Position numbers and translations under genes: made by a program. Positions 11,219 to 23,300 of a stretch of 64,000 nucleotides of DNA are shown here, piece after piece; the stretch's first letter is position 1, and each line of letters opens with the position of its first letter. The DNA lies in NCBI RefSeq assembly GCF_002994745.2, contig NC_037088.1:57492397-57556396 (forward strand), written 5' to 3'. Under the pieces are notes generated by a model, which did not search any database, was not told the origin of the DNA, and saw only the letters and a list, made by a program, of their open reading frames with translations. This stretch comes from Rosa chinensis (lineage: Eukaryota > Streptophyta > Magnoliopsida > Rosales > Rosaceae).

Positions 11219-12256
11219 ATGCTAAGACGTCGTTGTCCTTTAAGCTACCAGCATCTACTTATGTCGGATTCAGAGACGGATTCCGATGATCTAAGTGAAA
11301 TGTGTAATGCTCGAGTTGGATTGAGCAAAAAGAGGGGAAAATCCACCGTAAATGAAGGAAGGAAAGTAAAGATAAATAAGAAGAAAAAAAGCAATGAAGG
11401 ACCGGGGATTGCAAAGGAAGATCAGCCAGGTTTCAAAAGGCTAATTTTCATTTGATACCTGACACTTGATATTTCAATTTACGCATTTTCTCTTGTATTC
11501 TTAAACTCATTCTTGTTTGTTAGTTATACAATATCAACACATATTCTGTGTGTGTATATATGTTTATATGTAAGGATTAAACTAAAGTAAGAGATAATAA
11601 ATCATATATATATATATATATATATATGAATATTAAATAAGAGATTTGATGATATTAGTTCCTCAAAAGCAAGTGATGTAGGGATTAAATCTCAACATCA
11701 ATCCTAGAATGAAATGGTAAATCACATTACACGCACACACATGTTTGTGTTTGGTGTCAACTAAACACAAAAATTCACCTGAATAATTAGTTTGAAATGG
11801 TTTTCCAATTGCTTTATTTTCTACATTAATTGTATAAAACAATATGTATAATCAGAAGGAATTTGTAATAATGCAGAATTGCATGTAGTGAAGGTTGCGG
11901 AAGAGTATCAAGAACACATGAAGAAGATACCGATCCCAATGATTCGCCGATCGGATGCTATGTTTATCACTTGGCATTCATTAGCTAATTCCATGAAGCA
12001 ATTTTATGGCCAACCATTGCACTACCTGACTCATGTTCTTGTGAAGCAGTGGGATCAGTCAAGAATAGGTAATGTGGATGAAGAGAAGCCAATGGACAAC
12101 ATTATTCATTCAAGGAAAGCTGAATCTACCATATGGGGTGTTGAGGAAGTCCACAGGCGTTGTACTTCTCACATTCATTTGGCTAAGCTGTGGCTTTCTG
12201 ACCCGGATTACAGTGCTGTTGTTGGTGACGTCATCACCTCTAAATTGGTTGCATGA
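11219..12256 (+). CDS. RDM1: RDM1, RNA-directed DNA methylation 1
   Basis: Two exons, 11219-11429 and 11877-12256, joined through a phase-1 GT..AG intron to give 196 residues from the first ATG. An in-frame ATG at 11261 would give 182. The N-terminal 70 residues are acidic, then lysine-rich, and poorly conserved. The second exon holds the diagnostic RDM1 region: YQEHMKKIPIP, then FYGQPLHYLTHVLVKQWDQS, then KAESTIWGVEEVHR and LWLSDPDYS. RDM1 in Arabidopsis is a 163-residue nuclear protein of the DDR complex with DRD1 and DMS3; it supports Pol V transcription and AGO4-linked de novo DNA methylation. The role here is inferred from similarity. A fragment resembling the end of exon 1 lies at 9480-9600. 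Confidence 0.9.
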
Positions 12257-13107
12257 AATTTATATACCAGTCATTTTAATATATAGTTACTTTCTTTGTG
12301 CTTTAAAACTCTCGTATACAGTTTACCGATCGAGGCCTTTCTTTTGTAAGTGGTTTTGTATTTGCTTGCTACAGTGGTGAAAATAGACTGCGCTGTTCTT
12401 TAATAACTTTCATCAATGAAGTCTGAGTTGTTCTTAACTTGCAGTTTGCGGCTAACTAATTATTTTATTAATTGCTTGCATGCATATCTAGAGCTTTCTT
12501 CGATCAGAAAGTATTCTGAACTGGAGAGGCCGGATGAGAGTAGAAAACTCTGGATAGTACAGAAGTAAATGACTTGAAAGAGTACGTGGTCTAAAATCAC
12601 ACTTGACTATAGAGAATTCCTTTTATTTTTTTAGTCACTGTAGGATTTCTTTTGTCACCTTAGAATATCATCCTTCTTAATTTCCAGCATTGATCCGTTT
12701 TCTTTTCGTGTTAGAGCTTGTAACATCATCATTGTTTTTATTTTTATTTTTTTATGCGGATACATCATCATTGTTAAACTGGCAGGGTTTTAAGAGAAGG
12801 TTTAATGAATCAAAATCTTTTATATAGGTCAATAAGTCTACAGCCGAAATGACCAATTTTGTCTCCCATGGCTAGGCTTATGTGTGTGAAACTAAATATT
12901 CATCATTAATAAATTTTACAGTACACTTTTTGATGCTTTCATGTTACACGGCATCATCTTAGTTATTGATATCCTCTTCATGCTCTAAATTTTTTATCCT
13001 TTTATTTTCAAGCTCTAATTAGTAATTATTATATTAAATACAAAATAGGTTATTTATTCTTGAGGTGGAAAAGAAAAAAAATTAAAAATTATAAGCTAAC
13101 TACAATA
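12257..13107. other. 3' flank of RDM1, no gene seen
   Basis: AT-rich sequence after the RDM1 stop codon. The first few hundred bases probably contain its 3' untranslated region. Nothing else is recognised. Confidence 0.4.
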
Positions 13108-14170
13108 TTCTTTTTTTTCTTTTCTTTTTTTAATGGGATTTGATGTTATTAGATATCAAAGCCATGAAAATAGACCAGAATCTAACATAACTTACATAAG
13201 AAAACCGGTAAAACCAGATAAACCTATCTAAACCAATACTAAACTCATTAAAGTCTAAAGGGACGTTCACTGGAAAGCAAGCCTAAACAAGCACGAACAA
13301 CCTCGCTATTCTAAAGAAAAATCATTCATCTAGTCTAATCTACCAGCATACACTTGTGGTACAAATAACAACTAGAAACATCTTAAAATAACTCATAGAG
13401 ATTACTCCAACTTTAGAAGGCTTGTAACCAGATGTCTAATAGTAGAGAAACTTAAGAAGATTCTAGCTCCTTCCCAATAGGGTTAGAGCGAACACCGTCC
13501 TCAGCCTCCTCAGGAGCCAATAACCTCGACAACAGGTTGGTCTTGCCCTTCATTTCCATTGTAGCAGACTCAACCAGCCCAAGATTGAGCTCAAACCTAG
13601 GCCTAAAAGCCCAAGCACCCCTCATTCCAAGTTTGAGCCCAGCCACCAATGACCTAAGCCCAAACCCGAGCAACAGGAACCATCCGATGTCGAGCCGCCA
13701 CTGCCGCAGCCAGATCTTCCGGCGACCGACAGTGCCAATCCTCCATCTGGCGACGATGAAAGAAAGCTCATTCTGCACGATCTGCTCGACTGCACGCCTT
13801 ACTGGCAATCAACGCCGATCACCCTGCTTCGACCTCGATCTGTGCTCCGATAATAAAAAAAACCAGGCCAAGACCTACGTCTCCTGATATCCTTCGCTCC
13901 TCAGTGCTGAGCCTTAACTCCCAGCAAAACAGATCCACCTAAAAAACCAGAGACTCGGACCGAGGGATCCAAATCGATTTTGAAATCTGACTCTCCTCAA
14001 TCTGCCTCGGTGTTGTAGGACACGCCAATCAGTCCGACCTTCTGCCACCACCGACTGACGCTGACCCTACACCCAGAGTTACCGCACCCCACGATGAGAG
14101 CTCGTCGAGCTGAAACAGACTGGAATAGGGGGGATGCCGCCGCACTGGACTCAAAACCCTAAGGCTTTGC
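13108..14170 (-). mobile_element. Internally deleted LINE-like retroelement
   Basis: The plus strand begins with a T-rich run (13108-13130), read as the antisense of a poly-A tail, and becomes GC-rich at 13490-14165 in an otherwise AT-rich region. On the minus strand the GC-rich part resembles the 5' region of plant L1 elements, with a short open frame at 13808-13452, and passes directly into a 3' untranslated region and poly-A without RT or RNase H. The same layout is seen, with a clear duplication, at 62379-63559. I did not find a target-site duplication here, so the call rests on layout and composition. Confidence 0.45.
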
Positions 14171-14261
14171 CTGATTGACTTTTATTATTTTGTGATTGTT
14201 TTAGTAAGCTTTAATTTTTTTTGTTAAAAAACAATTGATTTTTGAAAATTTAGAGAGTGTA

Positions 14262-14645
14262 AAAGTAAAATTGGGATTGGAATGGTCTACTCATTTCATT
14301 CATAACCCCTTTATATAGGGATAGGATTACAACGGAAATATCAATTACATTGATGGCACTAAATGCTGATTGAGCTGTGATTTGTAATTGCTTGATTCTC
14401 TCTTCGTCTGTTTCTTTGACGAAGGCACATAATGTGCTTTTCCTTTAACACTCCCCCTTGTGCCAAGTCAAAGACGAAATGGTGCATGAGTTGTTGCCTC
14501 ACTAAAAACCTTGCCAAGTAACAATAAAAACCCTGTGGAACAAAAATAAAACTTGGTCGAAGGAAAAGAGCACAACGCACCTTCTACATTTGAGAATGAC
14601 ATGTGTGTGTTAGACTCCCCCTGACGTCTACACCTCCCCCTGATC
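14262..14645 (-). mobile_element. Copia-type LTR fragment, inverted
   Basis: Read on the minus strand this has a polypurine stretch (AGGGGGAG, twice), then an LTR-like sequence ending in a CCTATATAAAGGGG block. It resembles in layout, but does not match closely, the LTR at 15575-15942. It abuts the plus-strand Copia relic at about 14650, so two Copia pieces lie back to back. Confidence 0.5.
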
Positions 14646-14649
14646 ATCC

Positions 14650-15942
14650 CAAACACGTGGTAAGCCTTCAAGCACCCCAATGGTTGTCCGTAGTCTTTAT
14701 CCAAAGAAGGATCCATTCCGTCCAAAAGATGACGACGAAGAAGTGCTAGAGGCAGAAGTGCCATATCTAAGTGCAATAGGCGCATTGTTGTACTTAGCAC
14801 AATGCATAAGACTGGATATCTCATTCGCTGTGAACTTGCTAGCTAGATATAGCTCTGTGACAACATGACGCCATTGGACTGGTGTTAAAGATATCTTTCG
14901 ATACCTAAGTGGTACGATTGATATGGGCTTGTTCTATCCCTACAGAGAGATGATGGATTCGGACCCATCAAGTACCAGGGACGCTACACATGGTGGACTG
15001 CGTTCCCTCTCCCCAACCCAAAATGATATAAGTGTTTTGGAAGGTTTTGCTTATGCTGGGTATCTCTCTGACCCACACAAAGGTCGCTCCCAAACTGGTT
15101 ATGTTTTCACCATGGGAAAGACCGCGATATCTTGGAGGTCTACAAAGCAGACCTTAGTCGCTACCTCTTCGAATCATGCAGAGATTATTGCTCTTCACGA
15201 AGCAGTTCGTGAATGCATATGGCTTCGATCCATAGTTACGCATGTTCGAAGCAATTGTGGTTTGAAGTCTACCACAGATGAGCCAACGAGCATTTATGAG
15301 GATAATGCTGCTTGCATTGAACAAATGAAGCAAAGCTACATCAAAGGCGACAACACCAAGCACATATCGCCCAAATTCTTCTACAATCAGCAACAACAGA
15401 AGTTCCTCAAGATCAAAGTAAACTAGGTTCGATCTGAGGACAATGCGACAGACTTGTTTACTAAGTCATTGCCCAAATCCACGTTCGAGAAACATGTGGC
15501 AAGAATTGGCTTGCTGAAATTATCTGAACTCCCATGATCGTAGTCATCAGGGGGAGGCACAGACATCAGGGGGAGATGTCTACATGTTCGTCTTGAATCG
15601 TGAAGGGTGTGTTGTGCTTTTTTTCCCCTTCGACCGAGGTTATTTTTGTCCCACTGGATTTTTGTTACTCGGCAAGGTTTTTAACGAGGTAACAAGAGAA
15701 GCACCGCTTTTAGACAACACAAGGGGGAGTGTTTAAGGATATCTCTATTTGTGTTTGGCCCAAACTCTAGGTTACTTGACCTAGTGGTAATAGGGTTTAA
15801 TTAGAAGAATCTAGAGATTATCTTTCCTTGTATGATTCTAACTCTATGCATTGTAATCCTCTATATAAAGAGGCCCCTATTATCAATGAGAATACACAGT
15901 AAATTTCTCTCAATATCTGATTCTCTAAAACAAACCTAGATT
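14650..15942 (+). mobile_element. Copia retrotransposon 3' relic (RNase H and LTR)
   Basis: The reading frame at 14680-15537 encodes the end of a Ty1/Copia polyprotein: PYLSAIGALLYLAQC, DISFAVNLLARYSS, the RNase H stretch GYVFTMGKTAISWRSTKQ, then SIYEDNAACI and DNATDLFTKSLPKSTFEKH. It is interrupted by stop codons, including TGA near 14868 and TAG at 15424. Polypurine tracts (CAGGGGGAG) at about 15548 and 15567 precede the 3' LTR, which ends CTAAAACA at about 15942. Gag, protease, integrase and most of RT are missing, so it is dead. Confidence 0.85.
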
Positions 15943-16118
15943 TTTTACCTTATAAGTTTGTATTTATAATTAGTTGTCAGTTGTCACTACCTTAAAAAAG
16001 TGATCAAAGAGATACTTTATTCTTAAGGGTCGAAAATATGTGTAAATGATCTTTATAGAAGCCGTTAAATTATGATGTCTCTAATCTATTAACTCGAGTT
16101 ATTAGGCCGGAACTAAGG
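15943..16118 (-). repeat. Uninterrupted inverted copy of the MBD-locus upstream flank
   Basis: On the minus strand this matches, in order, the flanks on either side of two large insertions elsewhere: 21880-21970 joined to 26602-26880, and 43390-43477 joined to 50113-50400. Shared landmarks are CCGGC-TAATAACTCGAGT, the TACACATAT/TACACGTATTCT site, AATAAAGTAT and GGTAGTGACAACTG. It lacks both the CACTA and the LINE found in the other copies, so it shows the pre-insertion order. The Copia LTR ends at its left edge. Confidence 0.65.
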
Positions 16119-16248
16119 GAGGCTTCCCTACGCTACCAGGATCAGGGCAAACCTACAACCTCAACCCAACAGGACTTACAAAACTGGTCAGCATCCCAGC
16201 CCAGCCCATTGATATGAAATTATGCAGGACATTTTCTAGATTGCCCAC

Positions 16249-19200
16249 CACTACTACAAATTTCCCCATTAGCACCCTTTTTTTAGCCACTAAAAAGTCA
16301 TCAGTCCCAAATTGAATAGTATTACACTGATATAAAAGATTGGTGGTTTTTTTTCCCTCTCACTGATCATCAGTGTGTATAGTACACTGTAGATGCAAAG
16401 TATTAGTTGTTTAATCGGTATGACACTATTCATGGGGTTAAAACTGTAAAATAAGTAGATAGAGGAGCTGACACACATGTTTTTAATGTTTTTTATCAGC
16501 TATGGTGATCAATTCTAGCCATCGGATCAATGAAGAGCTAATCGAACGCTCACTTGACATAAGGTCCCTTTTTCTTCTAATCTCTATCGAGAGACTGGGT
16601 TCATACTTCATACCTAAAACCAGATCTAGTTTTTTCTCCCCTTCTGTCTCTCTCTTTCTCCCCTTCAGAGTTCAAACCTGAACAAGAACTAGTTTTTTCT
16701 TCCCTCATTTTAGTTCGGTTCCTGATCTGCCTCCTCTCTAGTATTTTCTCTTATGGGTGACTGGCGCGTCTGAAGTCAGCGAGACACGCGAATGGCTTCG
16801 GACTATCTTCCCACAACCCAGGTGACAATCTCAATTTCCAAACTTTATCGAGGATGATACTATGTTGTTTTGTGTTTTGTATGTCTATTCATTGAATTTG
16901 GTTGACTCTGATGACATTGATTTGCCTCAGTTTGATTGAAATTTATGGGGTAGGAACTTTTAGGTTAAGCTTTAGATTAGGAGAGTTATTCCATGGTCTG
17001 GGGATTTAGGTTTGCAATATGCCAATATCCAAGCATGTTTAGCTTTATAGTATGGAATAAGCAATGGCTTTCTGGAGGGTAATAGAATTATTTGACTTAG
17101 TTCAGGTTAGTTTTAAGTGTGAAGCGATTCTATGCCGATCTATCTTGTTTATTTTACCCTTTCTTCTGTTCTTTTCCTTCTCTGATACAAAGCTCAAATA
17201 TTTTTTCCTATCACAGTTAACAACCCAAAGTTGCAGTGAAGAATTTTCATGACTCGGGTAGTGGGGTGATCTCCCAACAACATGGTATAGCAACCTGCTA
17301 TGTTATTCTTTTCCTTCACTGGCAATCATTTAAATAATTAGATTAAGGTCCTGCCAGGTCCTGCTTTCTAATGCAATTAGGCCCGGCTTGGTAAAATATT
17401 CCATCTACTAGCTTTTGATTTTTCTTTTTGTCTGCAAGCCGTCAATTTCAATTTGATTTTAGGGATTAACTATGTGTGGGTAAGCTTTTGGATTTAGCTG
17501 GATAGCTTGGAAAGGGATGACTTTCTTTAAATTGAGTGGAAATCCTTATTCATCTATAATATTTTCAATTTAGTTCATCCTTGCCCGATGCTCCCTTTTT
17601 CATCTCTAATGTCAACTTATTACTAATCAAGAAGCATATAAAATTATAATTGTTTGGATAAGGCGTTTGCTTCCACATGCTGTCTTTATGTTTCCCATTT
17701 TTATAGTCAGTCTCACTCTTGGCATCTAATAATTGATTTTGTTTTCTAAGATTACAATTGTCAGTGTGTCTAATGCCATACTGGGTTTTTGCATGTAGGG
17801 ATATAGCGGGTAGCAAACTCTGCCTTTACTGATGAAAACAACAAATCATTGTATTGAGAGAGAGGTACACTAATTTGGTTATCTGCATGAAATAAACAGA
17901 TCAATGCTCTTTATTTAAGGATGAAGTAGATGATATGGCAAAAAGATATGTCTCTTCTTTATATACTTCACTCTTTTTTTCTTTTTGTTTCTTTTTCCCC
18001 ACAAGTTTTTTGCTACTGTTAAGTTTACTTTTTTTCTTTTGTGCAGGTTAATAATACTTTTGACTTCTAATTAAAGAAAATTTATCACCAGTTCACCACT
18101 TTGGTTACGTGATTTCTGTCCACATTTTTTAGAAGACTAATCAAAGAGATTGGCAAGGTATGAGATGAAACTATTCAATATTATTAATTATATCAAGCTT
18201 TCTACCATCTTACTGATACCTATGGAATATAGAGCTCTTACTTGTTTGTTGTATGAAATATCTGTGATAACCAGCTGTTTGGATATAAACTCTGAATGTT
18301 CATGAGTGGAGAAATATGAAAATACCTACCTATTGATTTTTCAAATTTTTTTTTTTTTGTCAATTTTGGTCATTAGTTATCATGTCTTAGCATCTCTATA
18401 TTAAAAACATTATATGGGTGATCCTTCTTGGTGAGGTACTTGAACAACGGAGTCTAATTTTTGAGTTTCTTTAGGCAAACTGCATATTTTAGTTGCTTGC
18501 AGTATATATTTGATGTTAATTCTTCAATAGTTAGCATTTGCTTGTAGGCTACTTAAACTTCCTATGTGCGGTATGACTTGCTGGAGATCAGGAAACGCTA
18601 TTTGGACAGATAGACAAGTAAGGTGAGCTTTTTGTGGGTTTGGTGAATTGACTATTTATGCTTGTTATTTCATAATGTACATTGTGCACTTGAAAGCCTC
18701 AGGTTTTGTTCATTCTAGATAATTTCAAGGAAACTTATGTAGTGCTAGCTAACTAAATCCAAGTAAACTAGAAAGCTCCTTTATTAGGTAGCTACAAAGT
18801 TTAAATCAATGCCACTAAGGTAGTCTCTCTTGCTCTGTCCGTATTCTTTTAAGTGATGTTGCCTCTCTTGTTGATGTTTCTTGTCTATACTTTGTACGTC
18901 TGCTACTCTGCCTTTGTATCTCATTCAAGGGACTGGACACTTTCTTTTATGCAGTTGAAGAAGGTACTTGCAGGGCTTGGGTTCTCTTTATAGTCTGAGA
19001 TTAATCTTATTGAACTCAGCACTTGATATTCATGTACAATGCAATTGCTTTTTGGTAAACATGATTTGATGACATCTAGTATCTGATATAACTCAGGTGC
19101 CAATTGTTTACTTTCTTATTGACTGTTGTTAATATTTACAAACATGCGCAATGCATTTGTTGTTGTATATGTGCTTGAAATGTGTCTGACATGGTTAATA

Positions 19201-20249
19201 TGAAGCTTATTTTTAGGCAAGCAATTGAACACCACTACTTAAAAGTAATGCCTCGTTGTTTTTATGCATGCAGAACATCACTGGCAGATATGGTATGATT
19301 GCAGAAAAGAATACATCTATCTTTGTTTTCTTTAAGGTACTAACTTCTACATATAAATGTGTTGGGATAGTGATTTTGACTGTTGCTTAAAAGTGGCTAA
19401 TACAGTTGTCGATTGTTTGGTTTAGGGATGATATATCATTCTGAGTATCTTGTTTTGCTATCAGCGTGGTGTTTTATTATCTTAGTGTACAAGACACATT
19501 ATTTTTCTTCGATGACAATTTTTTGTTGTTAAGATGTTAAATTCTGGATACTGATTGAATTGAATAAATTTGGTATTTTGGCTGCTCTATATCTCAGTTT
19601 ATTTTTGTGTATGGTTTTATATAGGACCTCATTCAAACAATAGCGTCTTGAGGATTGGACGACACACCACAGAGCTCTTGAGAACTTTACACAATGAAGG
19701 ACTTGCAGCTTTAGGGGAAGCAGCAAAATCAGATTATATTAGAGTTGGGAATTGGTTAAGGAAGATCGTAAAGGGCTGTTAACAGAGTTTTTCTTCTTCT
19801 TTATCTACATTACTGTTTCAATATTGGAGGCAGCAGATGCAACCACGGAGAGGAACATGAAGAGATTTATAGATTTTTGATTTTTGATGTTGTATTTTAT
19901 TTGAAATTGTATTTGAATTGTACAGTACATTTTAGAAATATAGCTGGGTCAAATTGTTTTTTTTTTTTTAATATATCCCCATGTTTTGCCACTGATGTTG
20001 GTGGCATTGAGAAGACACACACTGATACAATAACAGTGGGAGAGAAAAAGGTTATATGCTGCATTGAGTTTTGGTATGCCACTGTTGTTTTAACAGTGTG
20101 GATTGTCCCAATAGCACCTACAATAGAGGGGACTGTTATCTCATTAGTGGCTGCATAGTGGCTAATGACATTAGCCACTATTATCAGTGTGCTTTGTCCC
20201 AATAGGGACTAATTCAAATCAGTGTGCTTTGGGGAAATTTGTAGTAGTG
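16249..20249. mobile_element. CACTA transposon 1, no transposase seen
   Basis: The ends are perfect 20-bp inverted repeats, CACTACTACAAATTTCCCCA, with a 3-bp duplication CAC at 16246-16248 and 20250-20252. Subterminal regions carry many CACTGAT/ATCAGTG words on both sides, as expected of En/Spm-type elements. Within 4001 bp I find no TnpA/TnpD-like reading frame. Possible exon-like pieces with splice borders at about 19274-19336 and 19624-19779 encode nothing I recognise. The element is therefore called non-autonomous. Confidence 0.9.
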
Positions 20250-20472
20250 CACCAAATTAGACATTGTTGGTAGCAGAGATCGAACTTGTGTGGGTTTACA
20301 CCTCAAGTCCGCCCTTGCCAACTAAATCAACTCTCATTGGTGGTATGCCATTAATTTTAATGCCTCACATACATATGTAAAAATTACAACCACATAAAAG
20401 AGCACCCGGTCTCACCAATGCTTTACATATATACATGCTTCTGGCCCTTCTCTCCTTCAGCAAATCATCAAG

Positions 20473-20726
20473 ATGGAGAGGGGAGAGTCTAGTTGGGAGG
20501 CTTGCCGCAGAGCCAATATTGCGTAGACCGTAGTGAACCACCACCTCACTGACCCTAACTCCCTAGCAACATGAGAGAATATCAGAGCACGCCCAATCAT
20601 TGGAAGGTGAAGAAATAGGGCACAATATGTGATTCTTATGGCCCAAAGTGGCCTAAATATGCCTCACTGCTGCTGGAAGGTTGGCTCGCCGAGAAGAGAG
20701 TCATGCATCATGGGAGGAAATATATG
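20473..20726 (+). pseudogene. Broken MBD-like first exon, left arm
   Basis: The exon starts ATGGAGAGGGGAGAG and ends at the same KYM/GT border as the intact gene. An extra 41 bp or so after codon 5 brings an in-frame TAG at 20524-20526. The GW(L)AEKRVMH part is still readable. The intron continues to about 21248 but no second exon follows. Confidence 0.8.
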
Positions 20727-21253
20727 GTGCATAAATTACCTTATCATCTTGATTTTCTGGTCTTTTTCGTTGTTTGGGTCCTTCATTTGCTTATATAATA
20801 AGGGTTTGTTTTTGCGAGGTTTAGGCATATATGCAATCATAGATCTGAGTCGGTAATTTTTATTTTTCATTTTTATCGAAGAGTTTGTGATATTAGGTTG
20901 GCATGATTGTTTATGAATATATATTGAAGATTTTATGCTCGGTGTTACTGAATTTATAATGATTGCACATATGGAGTTGAATTTTCTATTGGATCGATCT
21001 ATGAAAAATGAAAAAGTACTTTATAGAACAAATATTTTCCTTAGATTTCAGGTTGAGCATCAAACATGGTAATACCTGGTAAAGAGAAATTGTTGTGTGA
21101 GAACGAGAAAATCAACAATCAATTTTTTTTTTGTTAATTCTTTTTACCATCATTGTCCTATTTGATTGAAGTTATCTCAAAATTTAATGGTTAAATTTCA
21201 TTGTTTATTAACAGTATTAGTGCGCTTGCAAAATAAAAAGGTGGTTTTCCGCT

Positions 21254-21486
21254 GTGATGCATGACTCTCTTCTCGATGAGCCAGCCTTCAAGCAGCAACG
21301 AGGCATATTCAGGTAACTCTGGGCCATAAAAATCACATACTGTCCCCCACTTCTTCACCTTCCCTTGCGTGGGGAGTGTCTTCTCCCATGTTGCTAGGGA
21401 TTTCGGGTTAGTTAGGTGATGGTTTACTATGGTCTGTGCATATTGGCTCTGTCGCTAGCCTCCCAACTGGACTCTCCCCACTCCAT
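21254..21486 (-). pseudogene. Broken MBD-like first exon, right arm
   Basis: Starts at an ATG at 21486, shares the left arm's extra segment, and hits an in-frame TAG after about 19 codons. It is cut off at 21254, just before the exon's donor site, where the inverted junction lies. The upstream flank continues to 21970, where CACTA 2 is inserted. Confidence 0.78.
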
Positions 21487-22309
21487 GTAGATGATCAGCT
21501 GAAGGAGTGAAGGACGAGAAGCAGGTATATATGCAGAGGGTTGGTGAGATTGGGTGCTCTTTTCTGAAGTGTGTATTAATTTTTACATATGTCTATGTGA
21601 CACTGCGATCAATGTCGTACCCAGCCGTGGAAAAGTGGGCATTTTGTACGCATGCATTTCCTCTACTTTACTCTATAGTGGAAGGGAGTATCAACAAAGG
21701 GGTGTGTGTGTATTTGTAAACATGAATTATTGTTTAACAAAGGGTTCGAGAACGTACATATTGGGTTATGATTCCAGTGAATTTGAGCTTGTAACTACTA
21801 CCCAATTTCGATTCTCCGAAGTTAGAGTTAGTGTTATACGAAGTGTTCGATTATATATGAGGATTAATTTGTATATTAATTTGATATTCCGGCCAAATAA
21901 CTAGAGTTAATAGATTAGATATATACTTTAATATGGTATTACAATTTGACAGCCTCTATCATCTACACATACTCACTACTAGAAAAATGGCCTAAGGGGA
22001 CACATACCATGTGTGCCTTTTGATACCTATATGGACAAATATGTGTCCCTATTGAGCTATAGAGACACATATCATATGTGTGCCTATTGCTAGTGTTCCT
22101 ATTGCTAAATGGCACACATCTCATATCTCATGTGTCCCAAAAATAACACTTAAACTACAATAGACTACCAATACAATATATTTATACAAATACTACGCAC
22201 CAATTGGGGACACTTTCAGCATCTATGCCTATTGCTTTTTCTTTTTCATTTTCTTTTTTTCCACCATGACAAATTCAATACCCAGGCAAAACAAAATTCA
22301 ATTATTAAA

Positions 22310-22549
22310 TAAAAATAAACAAGACCAGATAATAATAAAAATGTCATAACCTTCTTCATTAAACAACTCATGTCCAGCAATACATAAACAAACCCCAATT
22401 CTCTCCCAAAAACTACTAAACTCACTTAAACCCAATGGAGCTAATGTTCTCAGTTCGACTTGCCATGGCTTTCCACAGTTAGGTATTTCAAGGAATGTAT
22501 GATCAGCCATACAATTTCCATACTTCCTCATAGCTGTCTCTGGAAGTTC
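22310..22549 (-). pseudogene. Captured B3 DNA-binding domain exon
   Basis: After a TTTTTGATAT..TGCAG acceptor-like border, the minus strand reads ELPETAMRKYGNCMADHTFL, then EIPNCGKPWQVEL and a tail with FSSFWERIG, GHELFNEEGYDIFIII. This order (LP..F/A.RKYG, PNG..W.V.L, F..GH.L.F) is that of the B3 domain of REM/VRN1-type plant transcription factors. Gene context is lost because the exon lies inside a CACTA element, with no matching first half of the domain nearby. The homology is my own reading of the pattern. Confidence 0.65.
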
Positions 22550-23300
22550 CTGCACATTTTTGATATGCTAATCAGCATGATATGCAATAAATTAAAAAAA
22601 TAATAATAAGAATCAACTGCTCCAAATTGAAATTCTAATAGAATATGCTTCGTCTTACACACAAAGAAGAAATATAAGAAAGTAATACTAGATGTATTGA
22701 ATGCCACTGCTAACCTACAATATAATCTAGACAGAGGAAGAAATCAAAATGTTCTTTTGCTGCACCTGCTACTAGACTTGGTTGAGCATGCAAAGATTAT
22801 CAAGGAGAAAACAAATTCTTTTGCTGCAGAGATTATCAAGCCTTCCAGCATGTTACACATCTACCATAAACTAAACTATAGTGAACTTAAATAAAGAGAC
22901 TGCCAACCAAGCTACAAACTGATGAGAATAATCACAAAGAATAAACACAAGAGTATTGAACAAAGCCCCAAATTATAAATCCAAGAGTAAACACAAAGAA
23001 TAATCACACCCTAAAGTGATACATGACTGTTGTTATTATAATTATAACTCCTAGCATTATATGTTTGGGACACTTGCAAAAGATTGAAGATTGAGATAAA
23101 GGGAATTGATAAATAACAGATAAGAAATAATTTGGAGAGCTTAAGTCATCATGAAAGAATTTCAATGTCGATTCCCTTTGTCATTGCTCATTAACTCTAG
23201 CTCTACAAGTTAGTCATGAATTTTGAAATGTGTAATTGGAATTGAAGTTTTCAGGCAAAACATTATATATTTCTGAATCATAATTGAGTCTGCTGGTTAC

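Larger units (their letters stand above)
20366..21590. repeat. Inverted repeat carrying two MBD-like first exons
   Basis: The left arm (about 20366-20716, plus) and the right arm (about 21254-21600, minus) are reverse complements with frequent mismatches, judged by eye at roughly 80 percent identity. They share upstream leader, start codon, first exon and an insertion of about 41 bp absent from the intact gene at 41540-42722. The 537-bp spacer is the start of the intron belonging to the left arm and matches the intron at 41675-42506. A transcript crossing the region could fold into a long hairpin. Confidence 0.75.

Noticed and set aside
13452..13887. Frames of 116-118 residues on both strands
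   Set aside because: GC-rich segment of a LINE-like element; the frames are shadows of each other and lack known motifs.
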